A DNA stretch of 64,000 bases from Neisseria dentiae (GCF_024580525.1 NZ_JANIKQ010000011.1:1-64000), one strand, 5' to 3'. Shown: positions 36,257 through 44,947, counted from the first letter of the stretch. Notes: generated by a model not told the origin, from the sequence alone. Program-made: numbers and translations.

Positions 36257-37447
36257 ATGTATTTTATTGGACAAACCAGATTTAGCTTATACATTCCGGG
36301 AAGTAATGCTTGGAATGTGTCTAATTTTACAGAAGAAGAATACATCGCTCATCTGTTTTCAGATGAGCGCATGGCTATTAGAGCTAGAATTTTTAGCGAG
36401 ATTTCTGTTCCAATGCTAGCAAAAATGAAAGGGGAATTTGATTATAATCATATAGTCTCATACTCTTCGATTATGCCTGAAAAATGGAAGAAAATATTGT
36501 TTGATTTACAAAAAAACTATCCATTTATATATTTACATGAAGCAGATAAAAATAAGGTTAATCCCATTTATCCAGTTTTAAAAAATAAACCTAACGGATG
36601 TATTGCATTTTTTCGCTTAGATGATGATGATTTATTATCTATAAATTTTTTAAAGTCATTATCCAAGTATAATAATTTAGCATTCAGAAATATGGCTGTT
36701 TCTTTTGGCAAAGGATTTACTGGTTATTACAAAGAAAATCATTTTATAGATTTTAGAGAATGTAAACAGAGATTTATTGCAATTGGTCAAGCTTATATTG
36801 GAACTTACATTGATGGAAAAGTTGAACTACCTGTTATACATAGCCACCATAATTTAGATGAAAATTATCCTGTAATAGTTGATTCTCGTGAATTTATGTA
36901 TATTCATACGCATCATGCTCAGCAAGATACTAATTATCGCTTTTCAAATGACTCAAGCAATAAGACTAATACTATCGAGTCTGATTTAATGAAATATCCA
37001 AAAGTAAAATCATCTGGCATTATTAGTGAAAATTTTCCTTATTTACTTAAAGATGTTAATGATTTCTTAACTAATCAAAAATTAGTTTGTAATATAAATA
37101 ACCTTATGTTGTCTAATAAATATTCCACTTTTGAAATCAAAAACAATATTGAAGACATTGTGTTTGATTGTGAATATGAATTGCACACAGAAAAATCAAT
37201 ATCTTCCTCTAAAGCATTTGTATTATCAATATTCCCTGAGGACTCCTCAAGTAATATACAAGGAATGACTCGGTCTAATAACCCTGAGATTGGATGGTAT
37301 AAATATATATCTGTATCAGCAGGTTTGTCTAAAGGAGAGTTTTCATTTTCACTAGATAAACCTATGAAAATAAAAAAGTTAAAAATAACAATATGGGATA
37401 ACAGAATTAAAGAAGCTGAAATAAAATCAATTAATTTGCTTAGTTAA
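36257..37447 (+). CDS. putative rhamnosyltransferase-like capsule glycosyltransferase
   Basis: 396 residues. The N-terminal part (FIGQTRFSLYIPGSNAWNV, LFSDERMAIRARIFSEISVPML, IAFFRLDDDDLLSINFLKSL) resembles the putative rhamnosyl transferase family (PF11316), which has an RLDDDD acidic motif expected to bind the metal-nucleotide sugar. The match is by eye. The C-terminal 51 residues (from 346, GWYKYISVSAG) match the module seen in its two neighbours. It is the most AT-rich gene in the window, a sign of recent transfer. AGAGG site before the ATG, 23 bases after the previous stop. Confidence 0.6.
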   Translation: MYFIGQTRFSLYIPGSNAWNVSNFTEEEYIAHLFSDERMAIRARIFSEISVPMLAKMKGEFDYNHIVSYSSIMPEKWKKILFDLQKNYPFIYLHEADKNKVNPIYPVLKNKPNGCIAFFRLDDDDLLSINFLKSLSKYNNLAFRNMAVSFGKGFTGYYKENHFIDFRECKQRFIAIGQAYIGTYIDGKVELPVIHSHHNLDENYPVIVDSREFMYIHTHHAQQDTNYRFSNDSSNKTNTIESDLMKYPKVKSSGIISENFPYLLKDVNDFLTNQKLVCNINNLMLSNKYSTFEIKNNIEDIVFDCEYELHTEKSISSSKAFVLSIFPEDSSSNIQGMTRSNNPEIGWYKYISVSAGLSKGEFSFSLDKPMKIKKLKITIWDNRIKEAEIKSINLLS

Positions 37448-37472
37448 ATAATTAGTGTATTTGGTTAAAAAG

Positions 37473-38621
37473 ATGAAAAATATTTTTATTTTAGGCTCTT
37501 GTGTTAGCAGAGACGCTTTCTCATTAGATGAAGGAAATTTCTATAACATCATCTCTTATTTGGCACGAACCTCTTTTGCCAGCACTTTTCACAATCAATC
37601 CGTTAAAGATATAGACTTATCAAACATACCGTCATCATTTCAACAACGGATGGTAGAAAACGATTTATTAAAACAAACGGCTCATGCCTTAACGCATAGC
37701 GAATTTGATTGGCTGATTATCGATTTGATCGATGAGCGTTTTAATATTTTTGTTTCCGATAAGGAAGAAGTATTTACACTCTCTCCGGAGTTCTCGAATA
37801 ACTGTATTTTTGATAAACCCGGTAGGGTACTTATTCCTAACAGCGATGAATTTCTTGAACGTTGGAAAAAGGGATGGGATAACTTTATCGATTTGGCAAA
37901 AAAGCATCAATTTTTGCATAAAATTATTTTAAACAAGGTATTTTGGACCAACCAAACCAGCTCTGGCGGACAAGTTGTTTCAGACTTATACCAATCTTGG
38001 ATTGATGAAAACAACCGCTGGTTAAAAGAACTTTACTCCTATATAGAAAAAACAGGGGGCATCAAGATATTAGAATATCCCCAAGAGCTGTTTAAAGCAG
38101 ATTCCGACCACAAATGGGGGCTTCAGCCTTATCACTACGCCAAACCGCTGTATCTGTATTTTCTAGACTATATAGGCCGTCTGAAAACCTATCAAAAGGC
38201 ATTGGAAAACAATATTGTTTATACTGATTATTTACCGCTTGGTTTCGACACGCTGCCGATTAAAAGAAAAAATGATTCGGTATATCAACCTTTAATTTTT
38301 CAAGGCGGTGAGCACGACTGCATAGTGAGTATTGATATTGCGTTTGCTGCAAATAAAATGGCCGGTGAAAAAGATTTACTGCATACGCTGAGATATGAGC
38401 CGGAACAATCTGAATGGTATTCCGAACAAAAATATGCCTATTCCGATTTTGAAGAAATTGGCCATTTCAAATATATAGGCACCCAACCTTATACTGTATA
38501 TAACCGCGAGATTAAATTCAGAATACCGGCCAATACACGTGCATTTTTTTCCATTCAAGAATTTTATCCAAAAGGAAAAAATGTAATCTTGGAAGCAGAG
38601 ATCAATAAGGTTGATAAATGA
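37473..38621 (+). CDS. DUF6270-like capsule protein (possible SGNH-fold transferase)
   Basis: 382 residues from ATG 37473; a GTG at 37455 is also in frame but lacks homology before MKNIFILGSCVSRDAF. The GSCVSRD start resembles DUF6270 proteins found in capsule and teichoic-acid loci, where the Ser-containing loop following a beta-strand recalls the nucleophile loop of SGNH hydrolases and O-acyltransferases. Other conserved-looking spots are HSEFDWLIIDLIDERF, a SGH-like block, and WGLQPYHYAKPLYLYFLDYI near residue 210, whose His could complete a catalytic site (inference). The C-terminus (from 330, GHFKYIGTQPY) carries the shared module. Contains one DUS near 38175. The stop overlaps the next ATG by four bases. 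Confidence 0.55.
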   Translation: MKNIFILGSCVSRDAFSLDEGNFYNIISYLARTSFASTFHNQSVKDIDLSNIPSSFQQRMVENDLLKQTAHALTHSEFDWLIIDLIDERFNIFVSDKEEVFTLSPEFSNNCIFDKPGRVLIPNSDEFLERWKKGWDNFIDLAKKHQFLHKIILNKVFWTNQTSSGGQVVSDLYQSWIDENNRWLKELYSYIEKTGGIKILEYPQELFKADSDHKWGLQPYHYAKPLYLYFLDYIGRLKTYQKALENNIVYTDYLPLGFDTLPIKRKNDSVYQPLIFQGGEHDCIVSIDIAFAANKMAGEKDLLHTLRYEPEQSEWYSEQKYAYSDFEEIGHFKYIGTQPYTVYNREIKFRIPANTRAFFSIQEFYPKGKNVILEAEINKVDK

Positions 38622-39598
38622 AGATCTACCTGATCAGCGACACATTAACCCAAACATCTCTACAGGGTGAAAATACGGCAATAAAGAGCAGTTGGTTTTC
38701 TCTCAATAAAAACCATAATGCAATCTTATTGGTCGAGTCCGCCTGGAGCGGCTATAAAAACCGCTGGAAATTCAAAATCGCCTCCTATCCCGACCACCCC
38801 AAACGTACCAACGAAAAACTGGTGCGTTTGGTTCAGGCCGCAAAAGATAAGGGGATTCCCACCGTTTTTTGGAATAAAGAAGATTCGGTTCATTTCGACC
38901 GCTTTATCGATTCTGCCAAACATTTCGACCATATTTTTACTGTGGATGAAAATTGTGTGGAGTGGTATCGGGCGGTTGTGCCTGCTTCAACCACGGTTGA
39001 TGTGGCGATGTTTCCCGTCCAGCCCCGTATTCATAACTATCAAGGGTTTAACTTCCGGCAATTGGAGGCGAATTTTGTCGGCAGTTTCAGCAGGCATATC
39101 CACGGCAAACGCCGCGAACGTCAGGAAATGTTGTTTTCTGCGGCTTTGAAGGTGGGTTTGCCGGTTACGGTTTTCGACCGCAATTCAGACAGAAAATCAA
39201 GCAACTACCGTTATCCAGGGCAGGAATTCGGCCTGAAAATTATGCCGGCTTTAGATTATGCGCAAACCGCCGATATCTACCGCCATTTTGCAGTGTCGCT
39301 GAATGTAAACACGATTGAAGATTCGCCCACTATGTTTTCACGGCGGGTGGTGGAAATTTTGGCCTGCGGCGGCATTTTGGTTTCCACTCCCGGCATGGCG
39401 ATGGATAGGTTGTTTAAAGATTATTGCCATATCGTAAACAATGAAGATGAAGCTGTGGCTTTGTTTGAACGTTTGAAGCACGGGCCGTCTGAAAATGATT
39501 TGGAAATGGCCAAAGCGGGGGCGGATTTTGTTTTGAACAACTTCACCTGGCAGAAATTTTTAGAAAAAATACAATCTGTTATTGCTGCGACAAAATAA
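38618..39598 (+). CDS. short CgeB-like capsule glycosyltransferase
   Basis: 326 residues of the CgeB/Glyco_trans_1_2 type, lacking the coiled coil and extra C-terminal region of its relative at 31810..33870. Shared motifs: LLVESAWSG, GIPTVFWNKEDSVHFDRF, FDHIFTVDENCVEWY, and SPTMFSRRVVEILACGGILVSTPG. Base composition is closer to the genome average than the genes before it, so it may have a separate history. Four-base overlap with the previous stop; the next gene starts just after its stop codon. Confidence 0.7.
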   Translation: MKIYLISDTLTQTSLQGENTAIKSSWFSLNKNHNAILLVESAWSGYKNRWKFKIASYPDHPKRTNEKLVRLVQAAKDKGIPTVFWNKEDSVHFDRFIDSAKHFDHIFTVDENCVEWYRAVVPASTTVDVAMFPVQPRIHNYQGFNFRQLEANFVGSFSRHIHGKRRERQEMLFSAALKVGLPVTVFDRNSDRKSSNYRYPGQEFGLKIMPALDYAQTADIYRHFAVSLNVNTIEDSPTMFSRRVVEILACGGILVSTPGMAMDRLFKDYCHIVNNEDEAVALFERLKHGPSENDLEMAKAGADFVLNNFTWQKFLEKIQSVIAATK

Positions 39599-39599
39599 A

Positions 39600-41741
39600 A
39601 TGTTTTTTTCAAGCTTCGGGCTGTGGCGCCAACAAAAATCCCTGCATGTTTTCCTTCACCCTGCCAAACAGGTTGAAGGAAAATTTCTATTGTGGGGCAA
39701 GAAACATGCCAAACGGGAATATTGGATACGTTCGTTTTTAAAAAAACCTATTGTGTATCTTGAAGACGGCTTTCTGCGCTCGCCCGGTTTGGGCGTGGCT
39801 GGCTGGCCGCCGTTTTCTATGGTGGCGGATGATTTGGGTATTTATTACGACACCACCCGCCCTTCCCGTTTGGAAGCGTTGGTTTTGGCGGCGGATCAGA
39901 TGCCGTCTGAAACTTTGGCCGATGCCGAACAAGCGGCTAAATTAATCGTTGCCCATGGCTTGTCGAAATATAACCATGCGCCTGATTTTTCGTGGGATTT
40001 GTTTCAGGCCGGGCATTCCGGCACCGCGTGCGTGCCTGAATCTGCGTATGGCAAATTAAACGAAGCAGATACAAAGCGGGATACTCGGGTCAAGCCCGAG
40101 TATGACAAAAATAAATGTCTCAGGCCGTCTGAAAAAGAAACCGTGTTGGTTATCGACCAAACCTACGGCGATATGGCGGTGAAATTTGGCGGAGCCGACG
40201 AGCAAACGTTTGCACAAATGTTTCAGACGGCCTTAGCCGAAAACCCCGATGCCGAAATCTGGGTAAAAACCCACCCCGATGTGTTGAGCGGTAAAAAGCG
40301 CGGCTATCTCACTGATTTGCCGCAAACGGAAAACGTGCACCTGCTGGCAGCCGATGTCAACCCGCTGTCGTTGCTCGCGCAGGCAGACAAAGTATATTGC
40401 GTTACTTCGCAGATGGGCTTCGAGGCTTTGCTGCTGGGCAAGCCGGTGGCGGTGTTCGGGCTGCCGTGGTATGCGGGCTGGGGGGTTACCGACGACCGCC
40501 ATGCGGGCGTGAAAACCTTGCGGCAGCAGGGCCGCCGTGCGCCGCGCTCGCTGATGCAGCTTTTTGCGGCCGCCTATCTGCAATACAGCCGCTATATCAA
40601 CCCCAACACGGGCGGAGCGGGTACGGTGTTTGATGTGATCGGTTATCTGGCCGCCGAACGCCGCCGCAACGAAAAACTGCGCGGCAATCTTTACTGTGTG
40701 GGCATGTCGTTGTGGAAACGGGCGGTGATGAAGCCGTTTTTCAATGTTCCTGCCTGCCGCCTGCATTTTGTTTCGTCGCTGAAAAAACTGCGTGAAATGC
40801 CGCTGCCTGCCGATGCGCGGCTGTTGGTGTGGGGCTACGGTAGACGCGAATTGCTGGATTTTGCCGCCGAGCGCGGCCTGCCTGTTTTGCATATGGAAGA
40901 CGGCTTTATCCGCTCGGTGGGCTTAGGCTCGAATCTGGTGCCGCCGCTTTCGCTGGTTTGCGACGATATGGGCATTTATTTCAGCGCAGAAAAGCCCTCG
41001 CGATTAGAATATATCCTGCAAAACCAAACGTTTACCGAACAGGATTTTCAGACGGCCTCGTTGCTGCAAACCGCGCTCACCGAAGCCGGCATCAGCAAAT
41101 ACAATGTCGGCGGCGGCGCGCTGGCTATTCCGCCCGATGCGGGCAGGGTGCTGCTGGTGCCCGGCCAGGTTGAAGACGATGCCTCGATACGCCACGGCTC
41201 GCCCGAAATCCGCAAAAATTTGGATTTATTGAAAAAAGTGCGCGGGCTAAACCCCGATGCCTACATTATTTACAAACCGCATCCTGATGTGGTGAGCGGC
41301 AACCGCACCGGCCATATTGCCCCCGAAGAGGCCGCACGCTATGCCGACCAAACCGTTACCGAATGCGATATCACTACCTGCCTGCAACACGCCCACGAAG
41401 TGCATACCCTCACTTCGCTTTCGGGCTTCGAAGCCCTGCTGCGCGGCAAAACCGTGCATTGCTACGGCCTGCCTTTTTATGCGGGCTGGGGTTTAACGCA
41501 CGACCACCTGCCAATTCCCCGCCGCACGCGCAAACTGGCCTTGTGGCAGCTGGTGGCGGGCACACTGGTTTATTACCCCGATTATGTTTGCCCCGAAACC
41601 CGCCGTTCGGTTGATGCGCAAACCGCCGTGGACATTCTGCGCCGGCAGAAAGCGCAACGGCAGGGCGGCGCGCCGCTGAAAAAAAGCTTCGCCGCCAAGC
41701 AATGGGGCAAGCTCAAACAGCTTCGCGTGTTAATGAAATAA
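39600..41741 (+). CDS. kpsC: capsule lipid-linker Kdo transferase KpsC (LipA/CtrE)
   Basis: Adds alternating beta-linked Kdo residues to the phosphatidylglycerol primer of ABC-dependent capsules. 713 residues from ATG 39600. Two tandem GT99-type halves are visible: YLEDGFLRSPGLG...PSRLEALV in the first and HMEDGFIRSVGLGSNLVPPLSLVCDDMGIYF...PSRLEYIL in the second, each followed by a WVKTHPDVLSG or IYKPHPDVVSG motif and an HxLTS-like motif (VYCVTSQMGFEALL; VHTLTSLSGFEALL). A short repeat palindrome plus a DUS (40081-40133) is inserted in frame around residues 161-178, giving an unusual loop. Starts one base after the previous stop. Confidence 0.93.
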   Translation: MFFSSFGLWRQQKSLHVFLHPAKQVEGKFLLWGKKHAKREYWIRSFLKKPIVYLEDGFLRSPGLGVAGWPPFSMVADDLGIYYDTTRPSRLEALVLAADQMPSETLADAEQAAKLIVAHGLSKYNHAPDFSWDLFQAGHSGTACVPESAYGKLNEADTKRDTRVKPEYDKNKCLRPSEKETVLVIDQTYGDMAVKFGGADEQTFAQMFQTALAENPDAEIWVKTHPDVLSGKKRGYLTDLPQTENVHLLAADVNPLSLLAQADKVYCVTSQMGFEALLLGKPVAVFGLPWYAGWGVTDDRHAGVKTLRQQGRRAPRSLMQLFAAAYLQYSRYINPNTGGAGTVFDVIGYLAAERRRNEKLRGNLYCVGMSLWKRAVMKPFFNVPACRLHFVSSLKKLREMPLPADARLLVWGYGRRELLDFAAERGLPVLHMEDGFIRSVGLGSNLVPPLSLVCDDMGIYFSAEKPSRLEYILQNQTFTEQDFQTASLLQTALTEAGISKYNVGGGALAIPPDAGRVLLVPGQVEDDASIRHGSPEIRKNLDLLKKVRGLNPDAYIIYKPHPDVVSGNRTGHIAPEEAARYADQTVTECDITTCLQHAHEVHTLTSLSGFEALLRGKTVHCYGLPFYAGWGLTHDHLPIPRRTRKLALWQLVAGTLVYYPDYVCPETRRSVDAQTAVDILRRQKAQRQGGAPLKKSFAAKQWGKLKQLRVLMK
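40081..40106. repeat. CTCGGGTCAAGCCCGAG palindrome inside kpsC
   Basis: ATACTCGGGTCAAGCCCGAG is one arm of the dispersed intergenic repeats, here followed by a DUS at 40122. It is translated in frame as part of KpsC (TRVKPEYD). Confidence 0.7.
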
Positions 41742-41903
41742 AATATATATTTATAGTTATTTAACAAACAATAAATCAGGTAAAATAGCGCCTTGGGAGA
41801 TTTGCTGCCTTTCGCAGAAACGGCGGCATAAATGGCTGCAATTTTTTTTCAGACGGCCTGAGATGTTTGTAAGTTATTGAGGCCGTCTGAAATGTTTATT
41901 CTC

Positions 41904-41934
41904 CGTCATACTCGGGCTTGACCCGAGTATGACG
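41904..41934. repeat. CGTCATACTCGGGC palindrome between kpsC and kpsS
   Basis: A perfect palindromic repeat unit followed by a partial second copy to about 41950. The gap 41742..42033 also has several single DUS (41850, 41880, 41963). I see no gene in it, but it separates the two Kdo-transferase genes, which are usually adjacent. Confidence 0.6.
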
Positions 41935-42033
41935 GGAATGAGTATGACGGAAATAAGCATTCAGGCCGTCTGAAAACACCGCATACCAAGCGCGCAAACA
42001 CCGTTCACGTATTCACAACAATAAACAAACCGC

Positions 42034-43290
42034 ATGGAAAACACGTTTATTCCCAGCTCGCTGGAAGAGCTGGTCGGCAAAAATTCGCGCATCTTGCTGT
42101 TGCAGGGGCCGATCGGGCCGTTTTTCAAAACATTCTCGCAATGGCTTGTCGAGCATCATCACAAAACCGTTTTTAAATTGAATTTTAACTACGGCGACGA
42201 AACGTTTTACCCGCTGCATATCCCCCGCACCTTTGCCTATCGCGACACTTATCAGGCATTTCCCGCCTTTTTGGCATCATTCGTGCAGGAAAACCTTATC
42301 GATGCCGTTGTGTGCTTCGGCGATTCCCGCCCCTACCACATCGCCGCCAAACAGGTGGCCGAAGATTACGGCCTGAATTTCTGGGCGTTTGAAGAAGGCT
42401 ATTTCCGCCCGTTTTATATCACGCTGGAACAAAACGGCGTAAACGCTTTTTCGCCGCTGCCGCGCGATGCCGCCTTTTTTCAGACGGCCTTTCCGAAACT
42501 GCGGCAGCAGGAATACAGCGAACCGCCCGCCGTGCCCGGCGGCTTTCTGCCCATGGCCAAATGCGCGGTGTGTTATTACGCCGCAGCCAACCGCCACCGC
42601 AACCGCTATCCCCACTATATCCACCACCGCATCAACAGCCTCACACACTACATCGGCGCTTGGGCGCGCTCCGGCATCAAACGTGCCGTTTATATGCTGC
42701 AAGACCACAACTTCGGCCGCGAAGTGGAAAGCGGCAAATACGGCCGGTTTTATATTCTGCCGCTGCAAGTGTTTAACGACAGCCAAGTGCGCATACACAG
42801 CGATTTTTCGTCGGTGCAAAACTTTTTGCTGCATATTCTCACTTCGTTTGCCGCCCACGCGCCCGACGATACCAACCTGATTGTGAAACACCACCCGATG
42901 GACAGGGGCTTTACCGACTACCGCAAAGACATCAACCGCTTTCTCCAACAACACCCCAAGCTCAAAGGGCGTATTTTTTATGTGCATGACGCACCGCTGC
43001 CCGTTTTCCTGCGCTACGGCGCCGGCATGGTTACGCTCAACAGCACCAGCGGCCTCTCTGCGCTGATTCACGGAATGCCGGTTAAAATCATCGGCCGCGC
43101 CAGCTACGATATTCCCGGCATCACCTTTCAGGGCAGCTTGGCCGAGTTTTGGAAACACCCTGTGCCGCCCGACGAAGGTTTGTTTCATGCCTACCGTATG
43201 TATCACATCAACACCACCCAGATTAACGGCAGTTTTTACAGCGAAGTGCGCTTTCCCGAAATCGGCGGCGGCGGAACACCCGCACCGTAA
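42034..43290 (+). CDS. kpsS: capsule lipid-linker Kdo transferase KpsS (LipB/CtrF)
   Basis: Adds the first Kdo to phosphatidylglycerol, after which KpsC extends the primer. 418 residues of the capsule polysaccharide synthesis family: ILLLQGPIGPFFKTFSQWL near the N-terminus, VVCFGDSRPYHIAAKQVAEDYGLNFWAFEEGYFRPFYITLE, KHHPMDRGFTDY and VTLNSTSGLSALIHGMPVKIIGRASYD. It ends the capsule region; a DUS and a palindromic repeat follow before the EamA gene. No strong ribosome site precedes ATG 42034. Confidence 0.93.
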   Translation: MENTFIPSSLEELVGKNSRILLLQGPIGPFFKTFSQWLVEHHHKTVFKLNFNYGDETFYPLHIPRTFAYRDTYQAFPAFLASFVQENLIDAVVCFGDSRPYHIAAKQVAEDYGLNFWAFEEGYFRPFYITLEQNGVNAFSPLPRDAAFFQTAFPKLRQQEYSEPPAVPGGFLPMAKCAVCYYAAANRHRNRYPHYIHHRINSLTHYIGAWARSGIKRAVYMLQDHNFGREVESGKYGRFYILPLQVFNDSQVRIHSDFSSVQNFLLHILTSFAAHAPDDTNLIVKHHPMDRGFTDYRKDINRFLQQHPKLKGRIFYVHDAPLPVFLRYGAGMVTLNSTSGLSALIHGMPVKIIGRASYDIPGITFQGSLAEFWKHPVPPDEGLFHAYRMYHINTTQINGSFYSEVRFPEIGGGGTPAP

Positions 43291-43524
43291 GTTATTTCTT
43301 CTTTACAAAATACCGGTAACAGCCGCACAATCCGCAATCGGTGTAGTTTAGGCCGTCTGAAATACCAGATTTTCATCATACTCAGGCCAGGCACGAGTAT
43401 GACGCAGTTTTGAATTTTTTAGATGCCCGAAGCATCCAAGCGCCGTTTGGGCATTTCAGACGGCCTAAACCCGCCGCTTTCAAACCACCATAAGATTCTG
43501 CCTTAACCTTACCCTTTTTAATAC

Positions 43525-44418
43525 ATGGTTTCCCCTGCTCCCGCTTCCCCGGACCGGCTCGGCTCAGGCTGGATGATTATCGCCGCCGTCGGCTTCACCC
43601 TGATGAATTTCTGGGTGAAAGCCGCTGCGCAAACCTTCGGTTTCGGCGCAGGCGAGCTGGTTTTCTGGCGCATGGGCTTTGCCGCGCTGTTTCTCGGCAT
43701 CACCGCCAAAATGCAAGGCAAAACCTTTGCCACGCCGCATTGGCGCGCACACTTAAACCGCAGCGTTTCCGGCACACTGGGCATGTTTTGCATTTTCTAT
43801 GCCGTGATGCACCTGCCGCTGGCAACCGGCGTAACGCTGGGCTACACCTCTTCGATTTTTTTGGCGGTGTTATCGTTTGTGGTGTTGAAAGAACGGGTGT
43901 CGGCCTACACGCTGGCGGTGTTGCTGCTGGGCTTCGGCGGCGTGGTGCTGTTGCTCAACCCCTCTTTCCGAAGCGGGCAGGAGCTGGCCGCTTTAGTGGG
44001 TTTGTGCGGCGGCCTGCTCGCCGGTTGGGCCTATTTGCAGGTACGCGAACTTTCGCTCTTGGGCGAGCCGGGCTGGCGGGTGGTGTTTTACCTTTCGCTG
44101 GTGGGCATGGCCTTATCGGCGGTGTGGGCAAGCCTTACCGGCTGGCACCCGCTAACCGCCGCCGCCCTGCCCTATCTGATCGGCATCGGCGCTTCGGCGC
44201 TGGTGGCCCAACTGTGCCTGACCCGTGCCTACAAGGTCGGCAACAAATTTACCGTGGCCTCGCTTTCCTATTTAACAGTGGTGTTTTCGTCGCTGGCCGG
44301 CGTTTGGTTTTTGGGCGACAAAATCAGCTGGCAGGAAGCGCTGGGAATGGGTATTATTGTGGCAAGCGGTATTTTAAGCAGCATGAAGCCGTCGTGGTGG
44401 CGGCGAAAATCCCCATAA
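43525..44418 (+). CDS. EamA-family (DMT) transporter
   Basis: Inner-membrane protein of 297 residues with ten predicted helices in two EamA repeats (first about 17-145, second about 158-290; GYTSSIFLAVLSFVVLKERV and SYLTVVFSSLAGVWFLGDKISWQEALGMGIIVASGI are the characteristic repeat ends). Such drug/metabolite transporters export or import small metabolites. The substrate cannot be inferred. ATG 43525 has no strong ribosome site. A STAS-like gene follows 17 bases downstream and may be co-transcribed. Confidence 0.82.
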   Translation: MVSPAPASPDRLGSGWMIIAAVGFTLMNFWVKAAAQTFGFGAGELVFWRMGFAALFLGITAKMQGKTFATPHWRAHLNRSVSGTLGMFCIFYAVMHLPLATGVTLGYTSSIFLAVLSFVVLKERVSAYTLAVLLLGFGGVVLLLNPSFRSGQELAALVGLCGGLLAGWAYLQVRELSLLGEPGWRVVFYLSLVGMALSAVWASLTGWHPLTAAALPYLIGIGASALVAQLCLTRAYKVGNKFTVASLSYLTVVFSSLAGVWFLGDKISWQEALGMGIIVASGILSSMKPSWWRRKSP

Positions 44419-44435
44419 CACTAAGGAGTGTCATC

Positions 44436-44792
44436 ATGATTTCCATCAGAGAGCAGGCCTACGGTTTGAATGTGGCGCTGTATAACGAATTTACGCTGGA
44501 AGATTTCTACGAATTCGAGCGCGCCGCTTTGGAATGCACACAGAAAGTCCACCGCCCCGATATGCTGCTTGATTTAACCATGCTGAAAGATTTCACCATC
44601 GATATGGCGGTGGAACAGCTCAAATTCATGCGCGAACACGAAAACGATTTCGGCCGCATCGCCATCGTGGTTGACGATGTTTGGATCAAACTCGGCACCC
44701 GTCTCTCCAGCCTGATCACCCAGCAGCACCCGAAATATTTCGATGATGCCGCATCCGCACAGGCTTGGTTGCAGGAAGCGCAACCGGCATAA
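44436..44792 (+). CDS. SpoIIAA/STAS-like small protein
   Basis: 118 cytoplasmic residues from ATG 44436, which follows CTAAGGAGTGTCATC, a strong ribosome site. The frame is open far upstream, across the EamA gene in another frame, but that part is a shadow. The pattern LLDLTMLKDFTIDMAVEQLKFMREHENDFGRIAIVVDDVWIK...FDDAASAQAWLQEA matches the SpoIIAA-like (STAS) family, often annotated as STAS/SEC14 domain proteins, with a C-terminal helix ending AWL. Function unknown; the fold suggests a regulatory or lipid-binding role. Confidence 0.7.
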   Translation: MISIREQAYGLNVALYNEFTLEDFYEFERAALECTQKVHRPDMLLDLTMLKDFTIDMAVEQLKFMREHENDFGRIAIVVDDVWIKLGTRLSSLITQQHPKYFDDAASAQAWLQEAQPA

Positions 44793-44810
44793 CCCGCCTT
44801 CAAAAACAAC

Positions 44811-44853
44811 AGGCCGTCTGAAACACCGGATTATGGTTTCAGACGGCCTTTTT
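44811..44853 (+). terminator. DUS-pair terminator
   Basis: AGGCCGTCTGAAAC and GTTTCAGACGGCCT pair around a 12-base loop, followed by TTTT. It closes the EamA/STAS unit. Confidence 0.75.
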
Positions 44854-44947
44854 ATAGCAAAACTACTTGCTTAGTAACCCCGCTCCGTCATACTCGGGCT
44901 TGACCCGAGTATGACGTGCGTACTTTTTCTTAAACTGCTTTACCATA
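44853..44947. repeat. 95-bp TATAG-ended repeat with CGTCATACTCGGGC palindrome
   Basis: TATAGCAAAACTACTTGC at the left, CTGCTTTACCATA at the right, one perfect palindrome inside. Same family as 6624..6760 but shorter (one arm pair). Directly follows the DUS terminator and precedes the crotonase gene. Confidence 0.6.

Noticed and set aside
43740-44435. Upstream part of a 350-codon frame ending in the STAS-like protein
   Set aside because: Runs out of frame across the EamA gene; the strong ribosome site before ATG 44436 marks the real start.
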